Counted from the stretch's first letter, positions 16,042 to 25,814 are shown. The stretch is 64,000 nt of DNA from Nocardioides caldifontis (GCF_008087345.1 NZ_VHIB01000008.1:534567-598566); one strand, 5' to 3'. Notes: a model not told the origin generated them from the letters alone. Translations and numbers: made by a program.

Positions 16042-18258
16042 ATGACCGAGCTGCTCAGCAACCTCGACGCTCCGAGCGACGCGGAGCTGATCTCGCGCGT
16101 CCGCGGCGGGGACGTCGAGGCCTACGGCACGCTCTTCGCCCGCCACGTCGACGCCGCCCGGCGGCTCGCCCGCCAGCTGCTGCGCGGCCCGGACGCCGAG
16201 GACCTGGTCTCCGACGCCTTCGCCAAGGTGATGGGGGTCCTGCAGGGCGGCGGGGGTCCGGACGTCGCGTTCCGCGCCTACCTGCTGACCGCCGTACGCC
16301 GGCTGCACGTCGACCGGATGCGCGCCCAGGCGCGGCTCACCACCTCCGACGACATGTCGCAATTCGACCCCGGGGTTCCGTTCCAGGACACCGCCGTCGA
16401 GAAGTTCGAGAGCTCCGCAGCGGCGCGCGCCTTCGCGAGCCTGCCGGAGCGGTGGCAGCTGGTGCTGTGGCACCTCGAGGTCGAGGGGCAGAAGCCGGCC
16501 GAGATCGCTCCGCTGCTGGGGATGACCGCCAACTCGGTGTCGGCGCTCGCCTACCGGGCGCGCGAGGGGCTGCGCCAGGCGTTCCTCACCGCCCACCTCG
16601 CCGAGATCTCCGAGAACGACTGCCGGTGGGTCACCGAGCACCTCGGGGGCTACGTCCGCAAGGGGCTCTCCCGGCGGGACACCGCGAAGGTCGACGAGCA
16701 CCTCAAGGGGTGCCGCTCCTGCACCGCGATGTACCTCGAGCTCACCGAGGTCAACTCGAACCTCGCCGGGATCATCGCCCCGCTGCTCCTCGGCGGGCTC
16801 GCCGCCGGCTACCTCAGCGCGACCGGCGCCGCGGGTGGCGTCGCGGGCGGGGTCACCATGCTCTTCGACCGCGCGAAGGACTTCGTCGTCGCCAACGTGG
16901 GCCCGGTCGCCGCCGGCACCGCCGCCGCCAGCGTCGCCGCGGTCACCGTCGTCGCGGTGGCGGTCTCCCAGGGCGGCGGCGAGCCCCAGACCTCGGCCGA
17001 CCCGCAGGTGGGCACGACCGAGAGCCCCGGCGCGACCGCCGGCCCCGACGCCACCAGCAGCCCGGGCGCCCGGCTCCCGCGGCAGCAGGGCCCGACCGCC
17101 CCGGCCAGCACCGAAGGCGTGCTGCCCAGCCAGGCGTTGACGTTGACGGCGAGCCCGTCGGCGACGCCGAGCGCGTCGCCGACGGTGCCGGTCGTCGAGC
17201 CGCCGGCGGCGACCGAGCCCTCCGAGACGACCGACCCGGGGGACGACCCCGCCCGCGATCCGGACCGCGGATCCGACGGGCAGCCGAGCCGCGACGTGGC
17301 GCTCGCCTCCGTCGACGTCTCCGACGACGCGCTGGTCGTGCGGGTGGACCAGCTCCCCGACGAGCCGGTCACCGTCGAGGTCCGGCTGGACTCGGAGTCG
17401 GGGACGACGACGTTCGCCCCGAACGACGGCCGCTGCACGGTCACGGAGCCGAACCTCTCGCGCGCCGTGTGCGTGACGAGCACGGGGGCGGCCCGCTCCG
17501 GTGTCCTGATGCTGGCGGCGCCCACGTTCGAGGGCGTGATCCCGCTGCAGTACCCCGCCGACCTCGAGCGCGACGAGCTCACCGTCCGCGTCGCGGTCGA
17601 CGGCTGGACGGACCCCAAGCCCGAGGACAACACCCGGGTCTTCACCTTCACCCCGGCCGGAGCCCCCGGCGGTCCCACCGAGGAGCCCACCCAGGAGCCC
17701 ACCCAGGAGCCGACGGAAGAGCCGACCGAGGAGCCCACCGAAGAGCCGACGCAGGAGCCGACCGAGGAACCCACCGAAGAGCCAACGGAGGAGCCCACCG
17801 AGGAACCCACCGAAGAGCCAACGGAGGAGCCCACCGAGGAACCGACGGAGGAGCCCACCGAGGAACCCACCGAGGAACCCACCGAGCAGCCCGACGGCAG
17901 GGACGTCTCGCTGACGTTCTCCCGCGCGGACGTCCACGGCGACCACGCCTGGGTCACCGCGGTCGTGCGGAGGCTCCCGATCGGCGACTGGCAGTCGCTG
18001 TTCCAGCTCGATTTCTCCTTCAGCGACTCCCGGGTCGAGCTGGACCGGATCCCCTCCGCGTGCTGGTACACCGACGGCAGCCACCGGACCGTGCGGTGCT
18101 CGCGCCTCGGCTCGACCTCGGTCGCCACCTTCGGGGTCGACCTGAGCCGGTTGCCACGCGGCGAGTCCGTGCGGGTGTCGGCGACCGTCTCGCTGCCAGG
18201 CTCCACCGACCCCGACCGCAGCGACAACTCGGCGTCCACGGAGCTCCGCCGGCCCTGA
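16042..18258 (+). CDS. Membrane-tethered ECF sigma factor with extracellular domain
   Basis: A 738-residue fusion. Residues 1-170: ECF sigma regions 2 and 4 ([40 protein letters not shown]). About 185-240: a zinc-finger-like anti-sigma domain ([15 protein letters not shown], then HLKGCRSC). One membrane helix lies near 290-315 ([19 protein letters not shown]). Outside follow a Ser/Pro/Thr-rich linker, a beta-rich domain with two cysteines, a long EPTEEPT stalk, and a second beta-rich domain. This resembles the actinobacterial ECF groups with long C-terminal extensions (ECF52/53-like). ATG 16042 is used; a TTG at 16030 is possible. Confidence 0.8.
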   Translation: MTELLSNLDAPSDAELISRVRGGDVEAYGTLFARHVDAARRLARQLLRGPDAEDLVSDAFAKVMGVLQGGGGPDVAFRAYLLTAVRRLHVDRMRAQARLTTSDDMSQFDPGVPFQDTAVEKFESSAAARAFASLPERWQLVLWHLEVEGQKPAEIAPLLGMTANSVSALAYRAREGLRQAFLTAHLAEISENDCRWVTEHLGGYVRKGLSRRDTAKVDEHLKGCRSCTAMYLELTEVNSNLAGIIAPLLLGGLAAGYLSATGAAGGVAGGVTMLFDRAKDFVVANVGPVAAGTAAASVAAVTVVAVAVSQGGGEPQTSADPQVGTTESPGATAGPDATSSPGARLPRQQGPTAPASTEGVLPSQALTLTASPSATPSASPTVPVVEPPAATEPSETTDPGDDPARDPDRGSDGQPSRDVALASVDVSDDALVVRVDQLPDEPVTVEVRLDSESGTTTFAPNDGRCTVTEPNLSRAVCVTSTGAARSGVLMLAAPTFEGVIPLQYPADLERDELTVRVAVDGWTDPKPEDNTRVFTFTPAGAPGGPTEEPTQEPTQEPTEEPTEEPTEEPTQEPTEEPTEEPTEEPTEEPTEEPTEEPTEEPTEEPTEEPTEEPTEQPDGRDVSLTFSRADVHGDHAWVTAVVRRLPIGDWQSLFQLDFSFSDSRVELDRIPSACWYTDGSHRTVRCSRLGSTSVATFGVDLSRLPRGESVRVSATVSLPGSTDPDRSDNSASTELRRP
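17674..17892 (+). repeat. EPTEEPT coding repeat
   Basis: About 18 tandem four-residue units of the form PTEE or PTQE, coded by a 12-bp period with synonymous and E/Q variation. It makes a rigid, acidic stalk between the two extracellular domains of the ECF protein. The run is likely to vary in length between strains. Confidence 0.85.
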
Positions 18259-18290
18259 GTCCGGGACCCGGCCTCGGTAGGCTCGCCCCG

Positions 18291-19568
18291 ATGAAGGTGA
18301 GCACCGACCTGTGGCCGGCGCCGACCCCGGGGCGTCCGGTGTCGGCCACCGTCAGGCTGCCCGGTTCCAAGTCGCTCACCAACCGCGCCCTGCTGCTCGC
18401 CGCTCTGTCCGACGGCCCGTCGGCGGTCCGGGGCGCGCTCCGCTCCCGCGACACGTTGCTGATGGCCGGCGCGCTGCGGGCGCTGGGCGTGGAGGTCGGG
18501 ACCGAGGGCCCCGACTGGCAGGTCGCGCCCGGACCGCTCCGCGGACCCGCCGAGGTCGACTGCGGGCTGGCCGGCACCGTGATGCGGTTCGTCCCGCCGC
18601 TCGCCGCCCTCGCCGACGGCCCCGTGCACTTCGACGGTGACGCCCACGCCCGCACCCGGCCGATGGCGGCGGTGCTCGGCGCGCTGCGGGACCTCGGGGT
18701 GGCGGTCGACGACGGCGGCCGCGGCACCCTGCCGTTCACCGTCGAGGGCGCCGGGTCGGTGCCCGGCGGTGGGGTCGACCTCGACGCCTCCGCGTCCAGC
18801 CAGTTCGTCTCCGCCCTGCTGCTCGCCGGCGCGCGGTACGACGAGGGGGTCGACGTCCGCCACCGCGGCGGGCCGCTCCCCTCGCTCCCGCACGTCGAGA
18901 TGACGGTCGCCGCCCTCCGCGAGCACGGCGTCGACGTCGACGACAAGACCCCCGACCGGTGGGTCGTGGCGCCCGGCCCGGTCCGCGCCACCGACGTCGT
19001 CGTGGAGCCCGACCTCTCCAACGCCGCCCCGTTCCTCGCCGCGGCCGCGGTGACCGGTGGCCGGGTCACCGTGCCCGGCTGGCCCGCGGCGACCACGCAG
19101 GCCGGCGACCGGCTGCGCTTGATCCTCGACGCGATGGGCGTCGCGGTGGAGCTCGACGCCGACGGGCTGACGGTCACCGGGGGCGACGGGCTCCGCGGGG
19201 TGGAGCTCGACCTCCACGACGTCGGTGAGCTGGTGCCGGCGGTCGCCGCGCTCGCCGCCCTCGCCGGGACCCCGTCGTCGATCCGCGGCGTCGCCCACAT
19301 CAGGGGCCACGAGACCGACCGGCTGGCCGCGCTCGCCACGGAGCTCACCAGGCTCGGCGGCGACGTGACCGAGCTCCCCGACGGGCTCGAGATCCGCCCC
19401 GCGCGGCTCCACGGCGGCGAGTTCCGGACCTACGCCGACCACCGGATGGCGCACGCGGCGGTGATCCTCGGGCTCGCCGTCCCCGGCGTCCTGGTCGAGG
19501 ACGTCGCGACGACAGGCAAGACGTTCCCCGACTTCCCGGGGGCCTGGTCGGCCCTCGTCGCGGGCTGA
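18291..19568 (+). CDS. aroA: 3-phosphoshikimate 1-carboxyvinyltransferase
   Basis: A 425-residue EPSP synthase, sixth step of the shikimate pathway, joining shikimate-3-phosphate and phosphoenolpyruvate. Signatures are [19 protein letters not shown] at the N-terminus, [17 protein letters not shown], and [15 protein letters not shown] near the end. The length is normal. The ATG is 32 bp after the ECF stop and rsgA follows 21 bp later. The aroA-rsgA-hisN order is widespread in actinobacteria. The LAGT(V/A)MRF motif carries no change that I would call unusual. Confidence 0.95.
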   Translation: MKVSTDLWPAPTPGRPVSATVRLPGSKSLTNRALLLAALSDGPSAVRGALRSRDTLLMAGALRALGVEVGTEGPDWQVAPGPLRGPAEVDCGLAGTVMRFVPPLAALADGPVHFDGDAHARTRPMAAVLGALRDLGVAVDDGGRGTLPFTVEGAGSVPGGGVDLDASASSQFVSALLLAGARYDEGVDVRHRGGPLPSLPHVEMTVAALREHGVDVDDKTPDRWVVAPGPVRATDVVVEPDLSNAAPFLAAAAVTGGRVTVPGWPAATTQAGDRLRLILDAMGVAVELDADGLTVTGGDGLRGVELDLHDVGELVPAVAALAALAGTPSSIRGVAHIRGHETDRLAALATELTRLGGDVTELPDGLEIRPARLHGGEFRTYADHRMAHAAVILGLAVPGVLVEDVATTGKTFPDFPGAWSALVAG

Positions 19569-19589
19569 CGGGCGGCGGAGCGCCCGGGC

Positions 19590-20588
19590 ATGGCAGGACG
19601 TCGGCACTACGAGAGCCTCGAGCAGGAGTCGTTCGACCGTCCCCGGCGCCGCACCCGGCCCCGGACCAAGGAGCGGCCCCGCTACGACGACGCCGTCGAC
19701 GCCGTGGTGGTCACCGTCGACCGTGGCCGGCTCACCTGCCGGCTCGACGAGGACGACCGCGTCGTCATGGCGATGAAGTCCCGGCCGCTGGGTCGCAAGG
19801 GCGTGGTCGTCGGTGACCGGGTGCGGGTCGTCGGCGACGTCTCCGGCACCGAGGGGACGCTGGCCCGGATCGTCGAGGTGCGCGAGCGGACCACCGTGCT
19901 CCGCCGCACCGCGGACGACGACGACCCCGTCGAGCGCGTGGTGGTCGCCAACGCCGACCAGCTGGTGGTGGTCGTCGCGCTGGCCGACCCCGAGCCCCGG
20001 ACCGGCCTCGTCGACAGGGCCCTCGCCGCGGCGTACGACGCCGGCATCGACCCGCTCCTCTGCCTCACCAAGGCCGACCTCGCCGACCCCGCTCCCCTGC
20101 TGGCGACCTACGCGCCGCTGGACGTCCCGCACGTCGTGACGCAGCGCGGCGCCGACCTCGAGCCGGTGCTCGAGCGGCTGCGGGGGCGCACCAGCGTGAT
20201 GCTCGGGCACAGCGGCGTGGGGAAGTCCACGCTGGTGAACGCGTTGGTCCCCGGGGCGGACCGGGCCACCGGCTCGGTCAACGACGTCACCGGCCGGGGG
20301 CGGCACACTTCCACGTCCGCGGTGATGCTGCGGCTGCCGGGCGACCCCGGGTGGATCGTCGACACCCCGGGCATCCGTTCGTTCGGGCTGGCCCACGTGG
20401 ACCCCGCGACGCTGATCGGCGCCTTCCCGGACCTGGCGGAGGCCAGCGAGGAGTGCCCGCGCGGGTGCACCCACGCCGCCACCGAGCCGGAGTGCGGCCT
20501 CGACCAGGCGGTCTCGGCGGGCACGCTCGACCCGGCTCGGGTGGAGTCCTACCGCCGGCTGACCGCGAGCCGCGAGGCGCCGTACTGA
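19590..20588 (+). CDS. rsgA: Ribosome small-subunit GTPase RsgA
   Basis: A 332-residue circularly permuted GTPase for late 30S maturation. An OB-fold (about 35-105) precedes the GTPase motifs TKADL (G4), GHSGVGKST (G1) and DTPGIR (G3), in the permuted order G4-G1-G3. The C-terminal zinc knuckle reads CPRGCTH with a further C 10 residues on. The basic N-terminal 35 residues (RPRRRTRPRTKERPR) are an actinobacterial extension. It is in an operon with aroA. Confidence 0.95.
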   Translation: MAGRRHYESLEQESFDRPRRRTRPRTKERPRYDDAVDAVVVTVDRGRLTCRLDEDDRVVMAMKSRPLGRKGVVVGDRVRVVGDVSGTEGTLARIVEVRERTTVLRRTADDDDPVERVVVANADQLVVVVALADPEPRTGLVDRALAAAYDAGIDPLLCLTKADLADPAPLLATYAPLDVPHVVTQRGADLEPVLERLRGRTSVMLGHSGVGKSTLVNALVPGADRATGSVNDVTGRGRHTSTSAVMLRLPGDPGWIVDTPGIRSFGLAHVDPATLIGAFPDLAEASEECPRGCTHAATEPECGLDQAVSAGTLDPARVESYRRLTASREAPY

Positions 20589-20597
20589 CCTCCGGGG

Positions 20598-21086
20598 TCA
20601 GCTCCCCCAGACGGACCGCGCGCCCGCGTCGCCGGTCATCACGACCAGGACCAGCGCGGCCAGCCCGGCGAGGACGAGCAGCGCCGGCACCACCGTCCCC
20701 ACCCACGTGGCGGTGCTGCCGGTGTGCTCGAGCTTCCCGGAGACCAGCGCGGAACGCGCCGGGAGGAGCAGGAACGCGAGGACCGCGACGACCGCCAGCA
20801 CGATGACGGCGTAGAGCAGCAGCTGGGCGCGGTCCTGGTGGGTCTGCAGCTGCTCGGGGATCCGTGGCTGGCCACCGTACCTGTCCTCCAGCAGCGACAT
20901 GCCGCTCGCGCGCGTCACCACGACGACCAGCAGGGCACCGAGCGCGGTGAGGAGCGTGCCCCAGCGGGCGAACCACCTCCACCCCGGCACCAGCGCCGTC
21001 ACCAGCGCGAAGAGCGCGGCGAGCGGGACCAGCCCGATCGTGGCGTGCACGATCAGCGGGTGCAGGGGCAGTCCACCGACCTCCAT
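20598..21086 (-). CDS. DUF2231-type membrane protein
   Basis: A 162-residue protein with four predicted membrane helices. The start MEVGGLPLHPLIVHATIGLV carries the PLHPLxVH signature of DUF2231 family proteins. A periplasmic loop SLLEDRYGGQPRIPEQLQTH follows the second helix. It is encoded against the aroA-rsgA-hisN direction, sitting between rsgA and hisN. Function unknown. Confidence 0.8.
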   Translation of the reverse strand: MEVGGLPLHPLIVHATIGLVPLAALFALVTALVPGWRWFARWGTLLTALGALLVVVVTRASGMSLLEDRYGGQPRIPEQLQTHQDRAQLLLYAVIVLAVVAVLAFLLLPARSALVSGKLEHTGSTATWVGTVVPALLVLAGLAALVLVVMTGDAGARSVWGS

Positions 21087-21194
21087 GGTCGGAACCTATC
21101 GAGCGGGCCGGGCGCTCGGGAACCTGTACGAACGGGCACGCCTCCCCGCGGTGCCGCCGGAGCCGACGGCACGGCAGGCCATAGCCTGTGGCCC

Positions 21195-22145
21195 ATGCCG
21201 ACCAACTGGACCGACGACCTGCGGCTCGCCCACGTCCTCGCCGACGACGCGGACTCGCTGAGCACCAGCCGGTTCCAGGCCCTCGACCTGCGCGTCGAGA
21301 CCAAGCCCGACCTGACCCCGGTCTCCGACGCCGACCGGGCCGTCGAGGAGGGGATCCGCCGGACCCTCGCCCGCGCCCGTCCCCGCGACGCGGTGCTCGG
21401 CGAGGAGGCCGGCTCGACCGGGTTCAGCCAGCGGCGCTGGGTGGTCGACCCGATCGACGGGACGAAGAACTACGTCCGCGGCGTGCCGGTCTGGGCGACG
21501 CTGATCGCGCTGATGGTCGAGGACGAGGTGGTCGTCGGCGTCGTCTCGGCACCCCAGCTGAACCGCCGCTGGTGGGCGATGAAGGGCGGCGGGGCGTTCA
21601 CCGGCAAGTCGCTGATGCGCCCGACGCCGTGCCGGGTCTCCGACGTCGCGCGGCTCGAGGACGCCTCGTTCTCCTACTCCTCGCTCGACGGGTGGGACGA
21701 GCGCGGCCGGCTCGAGGACTTCCTCGCGCTGGCGCGGCGGTGCTGGCGCACCCGGGCGTACGGCGACTTCTGGAGCTACATGATGGTGGCCGAGGGGTCG
21801 GTGGACCTCGCGGCCGAGCCCGAGCTCGCGCTCCACGACATGGCTGCCCTCGACGTGATCGTCCGGGAGGCCGGCGGCCGGTTCACCTCCCTCGACGGGC
21901 GCGACGGACCGCTCGGCGGCAACGCGCTGGCGAGCAACGGGATGCTCCACGAGACCGTGCTCGGCTTCCTGGGCTCCGTGGCCGAGCGGCCGTCGAGCAG
22001 GGACGACGCCGACCAGCCGGCCGAGCCCGACCCGGCCGGGGCCGGAGGGACCGTGCACGACCTCAGCGCTCGGCGGCGGCCGCCGGCAGCGCCGTCGTCT
22101 CCCCCGCAGCCGTCGGGTCCGGGGTTCCCGCCGCTGGGCCCTTGA
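21195..22145 (+). CDS. hisN: Histidinol-phosphatase HisN (inositol-monophosphatase family)
   Basis: A 316-residue Mg-dependent phosphatase. Metal-site motifs are GEEAG (residues about 75), WVVDPIDGTKNYVRGVPVWA and ELALHDMAALDVIVREAGG. By family and by its place after aroA-rsgA it most likely removes phosphate from histidinol phosphate. The catalytic domain ends near residue 265; a disordered 50-residue proline-rich tail follows, and its last 83 bp overlap the convergent membrane-protein gene. An inositol-1-phosphatase role is the main alternative. Confidence 0.85.
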   Translation: MPTNWTDDLRLAHVLADDADSLSTSRFQALDLRVETKPDLTPVSDADRAVEEGIRRTLARARPRDAVLGEEAGSTGFSQRRWVVDPIDGTKNYVRGVPVWATLIALMVEDEVVVGVVSAPQLNRRWWAMKGGGAFTGKSLMRPTPCRVSDVARLEDASFSYSSLDGWDERGRLEDFLALARRCWRTRAYGDFWSYMMVAEGSVDLAAEPELALHDMAALDVIVREAGGRFTSLDGRDGPLGGNALASNGMLHETVLGFLGSVAERPSSRDDADQPAEPDPAGAGGTVHDLSARRRPPAAPSSPPQPSGPGFPPLGP

Positions 22146-22851
22146 GCCTCCGCCACGCCGCCAGCCTCCGCCACGCCGCCAGCAGGGCGGGGGCGGTGAG
22201 CAGCGCCGCGAGGTCGAACCACCCGTAGCCGCCGGCCGCGCCGGTGGGCGGGTTGCCGATCGTCAGCCAGCCGACCGGGTCCTCCGGCTGCCACGTCCAG
22301 GTCCCGAGCTCGGTGCCGAGCACCTCGAGCCACGTCACCACGGCCGCGGCGCCGACGTACACCTCGGTCGAGGGGCCCCACCGCAGGAAGGCGACGAGGC
22401 AGCCGAACCAGACCGCGCCGAGCGCGTCGGGCCGGTCGGCCAGCCAGAGCCCGTGCGCCGCCCACGCACCCAGCCCCACCACGGAGGCGGCCACGGCGAG
22501 CCGCAGGTGGCGGCGGACGACCGGGGCGTGGCCGAGGGCGAAGGCGGAGAGGTAGACGAGCCCGTGGCCGGGCGGGACGTACGCCGGCACGTTGTCGAAC
22601 CGGTAGACGTAGACCTCCAGCCCCGGGCTGAAGACGTACTCCACCACCGTCGCGAACGCGACCACCACCGCGGTCTGCACCCGCACCAGCGGGGAGAACC
22701 AGCGCAGCGCGACGAGCAGGACGCCCCACGTCGCCACCCCGAGGAGCCGCTGGACCGTCGGCGTCGAGCCGCTGTCGACGACGAGCACCGCGCTCAGCCA
22801 GCCCATCATGGCGAGGGCGGCGACGACGCCCCACCGGCACGGCTGCTCCAC
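22063..22851 (-). CDS. Polytopic membrane protein, unknown function
   Basis: A 262-residue protein with about seven predicted membrane helices. The loop VEYVFSPGLEVYVYRFDNVP and AYVPPGHGLVYLSA is conserved-looking and could hold a functional site. The C-terminal tail has a LAAWRR doublet produced by an 18-bp tandem duplication (about 22149-22184) and an Ala/Pro-rich end. Its last 83 bp overlap hisN on the other strand. I do not recognise a named family. Confidence 0.6.
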   Translation of the reverse strand: MEQPCRWGVVAALAMMGWLSAVLVVDSGSTPTVQRLLGVATWGVLLVALRWFSPLVRVQTAVVVAFATVVEYVFSPGLEVYVYRFDNVPAYVPPGHGLVYLSAFALGHAPVVRRHLRLAVAASVVGLGAWAAHGLWLADRPDALGAVWFGCLVAFLRWGPSTEVYVGAAAVVTWLEVLGTELGTWTWQPEDPVGWLTIGNPPTGAAGGYGWFDLAALLTAPALLAAWRRLAAWRRLKGPAAGTPDPTAAGETTALPAAAAER

Positions 22852-22950
22852 CGGGCCATCCTGCCGGACGCCCCCGACCGCGGCTCGGGGGTGTCGCGCG
22901 GGCGCGCTTCTGCCCTAACCTGCCGGTGTCGCCCACACGGGAGGTCGCTG

Positions 22951-23409
22951 ATGCGCATCCGCGAGATCATCTCCGCCAAGTCCCGCGCTGCCGGAGGGTC
23001 CGAGGGCTCCACCCCGGCCGTGGTCACGGTCCGGCCCGACGCGACCGTGACCGAGCTGCTCGGCGTGCTCGCCGAGCACAACGTCGGCGCGCTGGTGGTC
23101 AGCAGCGACGGCCGCACGGTGGAGGGCATCGTGTCCGAGCGCGACGTCGTCCGCCGGCTGCACGCGGACCCGTCCGTGTTGAGCTCGAACGTCGAGGCGA
23201 TCATGACCCGGGACGTGCACACCTGCCCCTCCGACACCACGCTCGACGACCTGATGGGCGAGATGACCAGGCGACGGTTCCGCCACGTCCCTGTCGTCGA
23301 CGACGGCGTCATGGTCGGCATCGTGAGCATCGGCGACGTCGTGAAGCACAAGATCGATGCGCTCCAGTTCGAGCGCGACCAGCTCGACAGCTACGTCCAC
23401 CAGACCTGA
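22951..23409 (+). CDS. CBS-domain protein
   Basis: A 152-residue protein consisting of a tandem CBS pair (Bateman module). The first domain contains VTVRPDATVTELLGVLAEHN and GIVSERDVVRRL; the second VEAIMTRDVHTCPSDTTLDD and HVPVVDDGVMVGIVSIGDVV. Such stand-alone proteins bind adenosyl nucleotides and adjust partner proteins; in mycobacteria relatives belong to the hypoxia regulon. GAGGTCGCTG precedes ATG 22951. Confidence 0.85.
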   Translation: MRIREIISAKSRAAGGSEGSTPAVVTVRPDATVTELLGVLAEHNVGALVVSSDGRTVEGIVSERDVVRRLHADPSVLSSNVEAIMTRDVHTCPSDTTLDDLMGEMTRRRFRHVPVVDDGVMVGIVSIGDVVKHKIDALQFERDQLDSYVHQT

Positions 23410-23493
23410 CGGCGGACGTCCCCGCCGGGCCCCGGGCCGCGACGGTGTGCGACGCTGCACAGGTCGTTGCACCCTGCGCGGGAGGAACCCCCG

Positions 23494-23862
23494 ATGGACA
23501 AGCCCGAGATCGACTTCCCCGAAGGCCCGCCGCCGTCCGAGCTGGAGGTCACCGACCTCGTCACCGGTGACGGTGCCGAGGCGAGCGCGGGCCAGACGGT
23601 CAGCGTCCACTACGTCGGGGTCGCACACTCCACCGGCGAGGAGTTCGACGCGTCGTACAACCGCGGCGAGCCGCTGCAGTTCCGGCTCGGCATCGGCCAG
23701 GTCATCTCCGGCTGGGACACCGGCGTGCAGGGGATGAAGGTCGGCGGCCGCCGCCGCCTCGTCATCCCGCCGCACCTCGCGTACGGCGACCGCGGGGCCG
23801 GCGGTGTCATCAAGCCCGGCGAGACGCTGATCTTCGTGGTGGACCTGGTCGACGTCCGCTGA
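23494..23862 (+). CDS. FKBP-type peptidyl-prolyl isomerase
   Basis: A 122-residue cytoplasmic FKBP. The active-site chain includes VHYVGVAHSTGEEFDASYNR, the QVISGWDTGVQGMKVGGRRR segment and PPHLAYGDRGAGGVIKPGE. No signal peptide is present. Strong GGAGGAAC ribosome site. A single-gene unit followed by a repeat-rich intergenic region. Confidence 0.93.
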   Translation: MDKPEIDFPEGPPPSELEVTDLVTGDGAEASAGQTVSVHYVGVAHSTGEEFDASYNRGEPLQFRLGIGQVISGWDTGVQGMKVGGRRRLVIPPHLAYGDRGAGGVIKPGETLIFVVDLVDVR

Positions 23863-23902
23863 GGCGGTCCGGGCGTCATGGGACTCCTGGACCTGACCGG
23901 AG

Positions 23903-24108
23903 TGTGTTGAGCCGCCCCTCGTGGCGCGGACTCGACCGGCGGCGTACATCGTGCAGGTCCGTGCAGGTGAACGAGCTTTGGGACTCCGAGGCCGGTCAAG
24001 GGTCGAAGCTCGTTCACGTGGACGGGTCGGGCTCGGGACCCGCCCGACGCGCGCCATGAGGGGCGGCTCAACACCACCCGCGCGCGCCACGAGGGGCGGT
24101 TCGACGAC
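23903..24108. repeat. Second locus of the dispersed intergenic repeat
   Basis: This lies in the 362-bp gap 23863-24224 between convergent genes; no gene is seen there. One inverted copy of the 23-bp core is at 23903-23925 and two direct copies are at 24053-24075 and 24086-24108, again 33 bp apart as at 478-533. Between them, at 23967-23978 and 24006-24017, lies a perfect 12-bp inverted repeat (GTGAACGAGCTT/AAGCTCGTTCAC) with a 27-nt loop. The last copy is the most diverged. Confidence 0.75.
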
Positions 24109-24224
24109 TTGGGCGCGGGAGCGGGTACGGGCGGCGAGGGCCTTCGCCCAAGATCTCGGCCGGCGGGTTCACCAACCCCGCTCCGACCTGGCGCCGCCGC
24201 CGACGACGCGGCGGGGCCGGGGCG

Positions 24225-24467
24225 TCAGACCACCCGGACGGTGAGCTCCTCCGCGGGCCCCTCCGGGGAGACCACGGTGAGGCTGACCTCGTCGCCCTTG
24301 ACGACGCGGCGGCCGCGGCGGGACTCGACCTCGCCGTTGACCTTGACCCGGCCCTGCTCGAGCAGCGGCTTGACGTCGGAGCCGGCCTCGACGAGGTCGG
24401 CGAGCTTGAGCAGCTGGCCGAGCCGGATCTCCTCGTCGCGGATCGGCACGTCGCGGTAGGCGGTCAT
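24225..24467 (-). CDS. S4-domain RNA-binding protein
   Basis: An 80-residue protein that is one S4 fold: IRLGQLLKLADLVEAGSDVK, then GRVKVNGEVESRRGRRVVKG. It resembles the YbcJ/RQC-P-like small S4 proteins that bind structured RNA or stalled large subunits. Its ATG overlaps the stop of the upstream DUF445 gene (ATGA). Confidence 0.85.
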   Translation of the reverse strand: MTAYRDVPIRDEEIRLGQLLKLADLVEAGSDVKPLLEQGRVKVNGEVESRRGRRVVKGDEVSLTVVSPEGPAEELTVRVV

Positions 24468-25723
24468 CCCGCCACCACCGCGACGGTGTGGATGAGGACG
24501 CCGACGAGCCCGCCGACGATCGTCCCGTTGATCCGGATGAACTGCAGGTCCTTGCCGACGTGCAGCTCGATCTTGCGGGAGGCCTCGCGGCCGTCCCACT
24601 GCTCGATGGTCTGGGTGATCACCGAGGTCAGCTCCTTTCCGTAGCGGTCGACGAGGAACACCGCGAGCGACGCACCTCGCTCGTCGAGGCGGTCACGGAG
24701 CGCCGGGTCCCCCTGGAGCCGCTCGCCGAGGGCGATCACCTCTGCGACCCCGCGGCGCACCACCTCACCGTCCGGGTCGGAGAGCGCGGCGACGAAGGCG
24801 CGGCGCAAAGCGTTCCAGAGCGAGACGAAGGTGGCCGGGACCTGCGGCTGGGCGAGCACCCGCTGCTTGAACCGCTCCATCCGCTCGATGGTCTCCTCGT
24901 CGTGGAGCAGCCCGTCGGCGAGGTCGGCGAGCAGCTCGTCGAGGGCGACCCGCGACCGGTGGTGCGGGTCCTTCCGGATGTCCTCGATCCAGGCGAGCAC
25001 CTCGGTGTGCAGCCGGCGGATCACCCGCTCGTTGAGCGCCTCGGGCGCCCACCAGGGGGCCCGCTCGGCCACCACGTCGTAGAAGGTGTCGGCGTTGCCG
25101 ACCAGCCAGCCGTGGGCCTCGTCGAGGAGCAGGTCGACGACGCTGTGGTGCACGCGGTCGCGGACCAGCTCCTGGAGCAGCCCGCCGGCGAGCGGGCTGA
25201 TCGGCTCCTCGGCGAAGCGCGGCACCAGCACCCGCTCGACGAGGTCGGCCACGTCCTCGTCGCGAACCCGCTCGAGTCCGAGCCGGAGCAGCTCCGCGCC
25301 CTCGGTCACGACCCGGCGGGCGTTGGCCTCCTGGGCCAGCCAGTCCCCCACCTTGGAGGCCGGCTGCGCCCCCAGCACCCGGGTGCGGATGACCTCCTCG
25401 CGCATGAAGTTCTCGCCGACGAACTCCTCGAGCCCGCGGCCGAACATCTCCTTGCGCTTCGGCACCAGCGCGGTGTGCGGCACCGGCAGCCCGAGGGGGT
25501 GCTTGAAGAGCGCGACCACCGCGAACCAGTCCGCGATCGCGCCCACCATCGACGCCTCGGCCCCGGCGTTGACGAAGCCGAGGAAGCCGTCGCGGTCGAG
25601 CGTCAGCAGGTAGACGACGGCGGCGAGGAGCAGCAGCCCGACCGCCACCGTGCGCATGCGGCGCAGGGCAGCCCGCCGCTCGTGGTCGAGCTGCGGGTCC
25701 GCAGAGATCACCGGGGCCGCCAT
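24464..25723 (-). CDS. DUF445 membrane protein
   Basis: A 419-residue protein with an N-terminal membrane helix (VAVGLLLLAAVVYLLTL), a second short hydrophobic segment GAIADWFAVVALFKHPLGLP and a C-terminal one (INGTIVGGLVGVLIHTVAVV). The central 300 residues are charged helices. The ADWFAVxALFxHPLGLPxPH and C-terminal FIRINGTxVGGLxG motifs define the DUF445 family (YheB/YjiN-like). Start ATG 25723 has no good ribosome site. Function unknown, envelope-associated. Confidence 0.85.
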   Translation of the reverse strand: MAAPVISADPQLDHERRAALRRMRTVAVGLLLLAAVVYLLTLDRDGFLGFVNAGAEASMVGAIADWFAVVALFKHPLGLPVPHTALVPKRKEMFGRGLEEFVGENFMREEVIRTRVLGAQPASKVGDWLAQEANARRVVTEGAELLRLGLERVRDEDVADLVERVLVPRFAEEPISPLAGGLLQELVRDRVHHSVVDLLLDEAHGWLVGNADTFYDVVAERAPWWAPEALNERVIRRLHTEVLAWIEDIRKDPHHRSRVALDELLADLADGLLHDEETIERMERFKQRVLAQPQVPATFVSLWNALRRAFVAALSDPDGEVVRRGVAEVIALGERLQGDPALRDRLDERGASLAVFLVDRYGKELTSVITQTIEQWDGREASRKIELHVGKDLQFIRINGTIVGGLVGVLIHTVAVVAG

Positions 25724-25814
25724 CGCGCTGACGCTACCCGGTGGCCGACCGCCGACACCGGCACGCGGTGGGTGCCGCACCACCCCGCGGGCGCCCGGTG
25801 GCAGGATCGCGCGC

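Noticed and set aside
16809..20474. A 1221-codon minus-strand frame including a Gly-Ser-Ser-Val repeat
   Set aside because: The repeat is the antisense of the EPTEEPT coding repeat, and the frame covers aroA and rsgA, which are certain genes.
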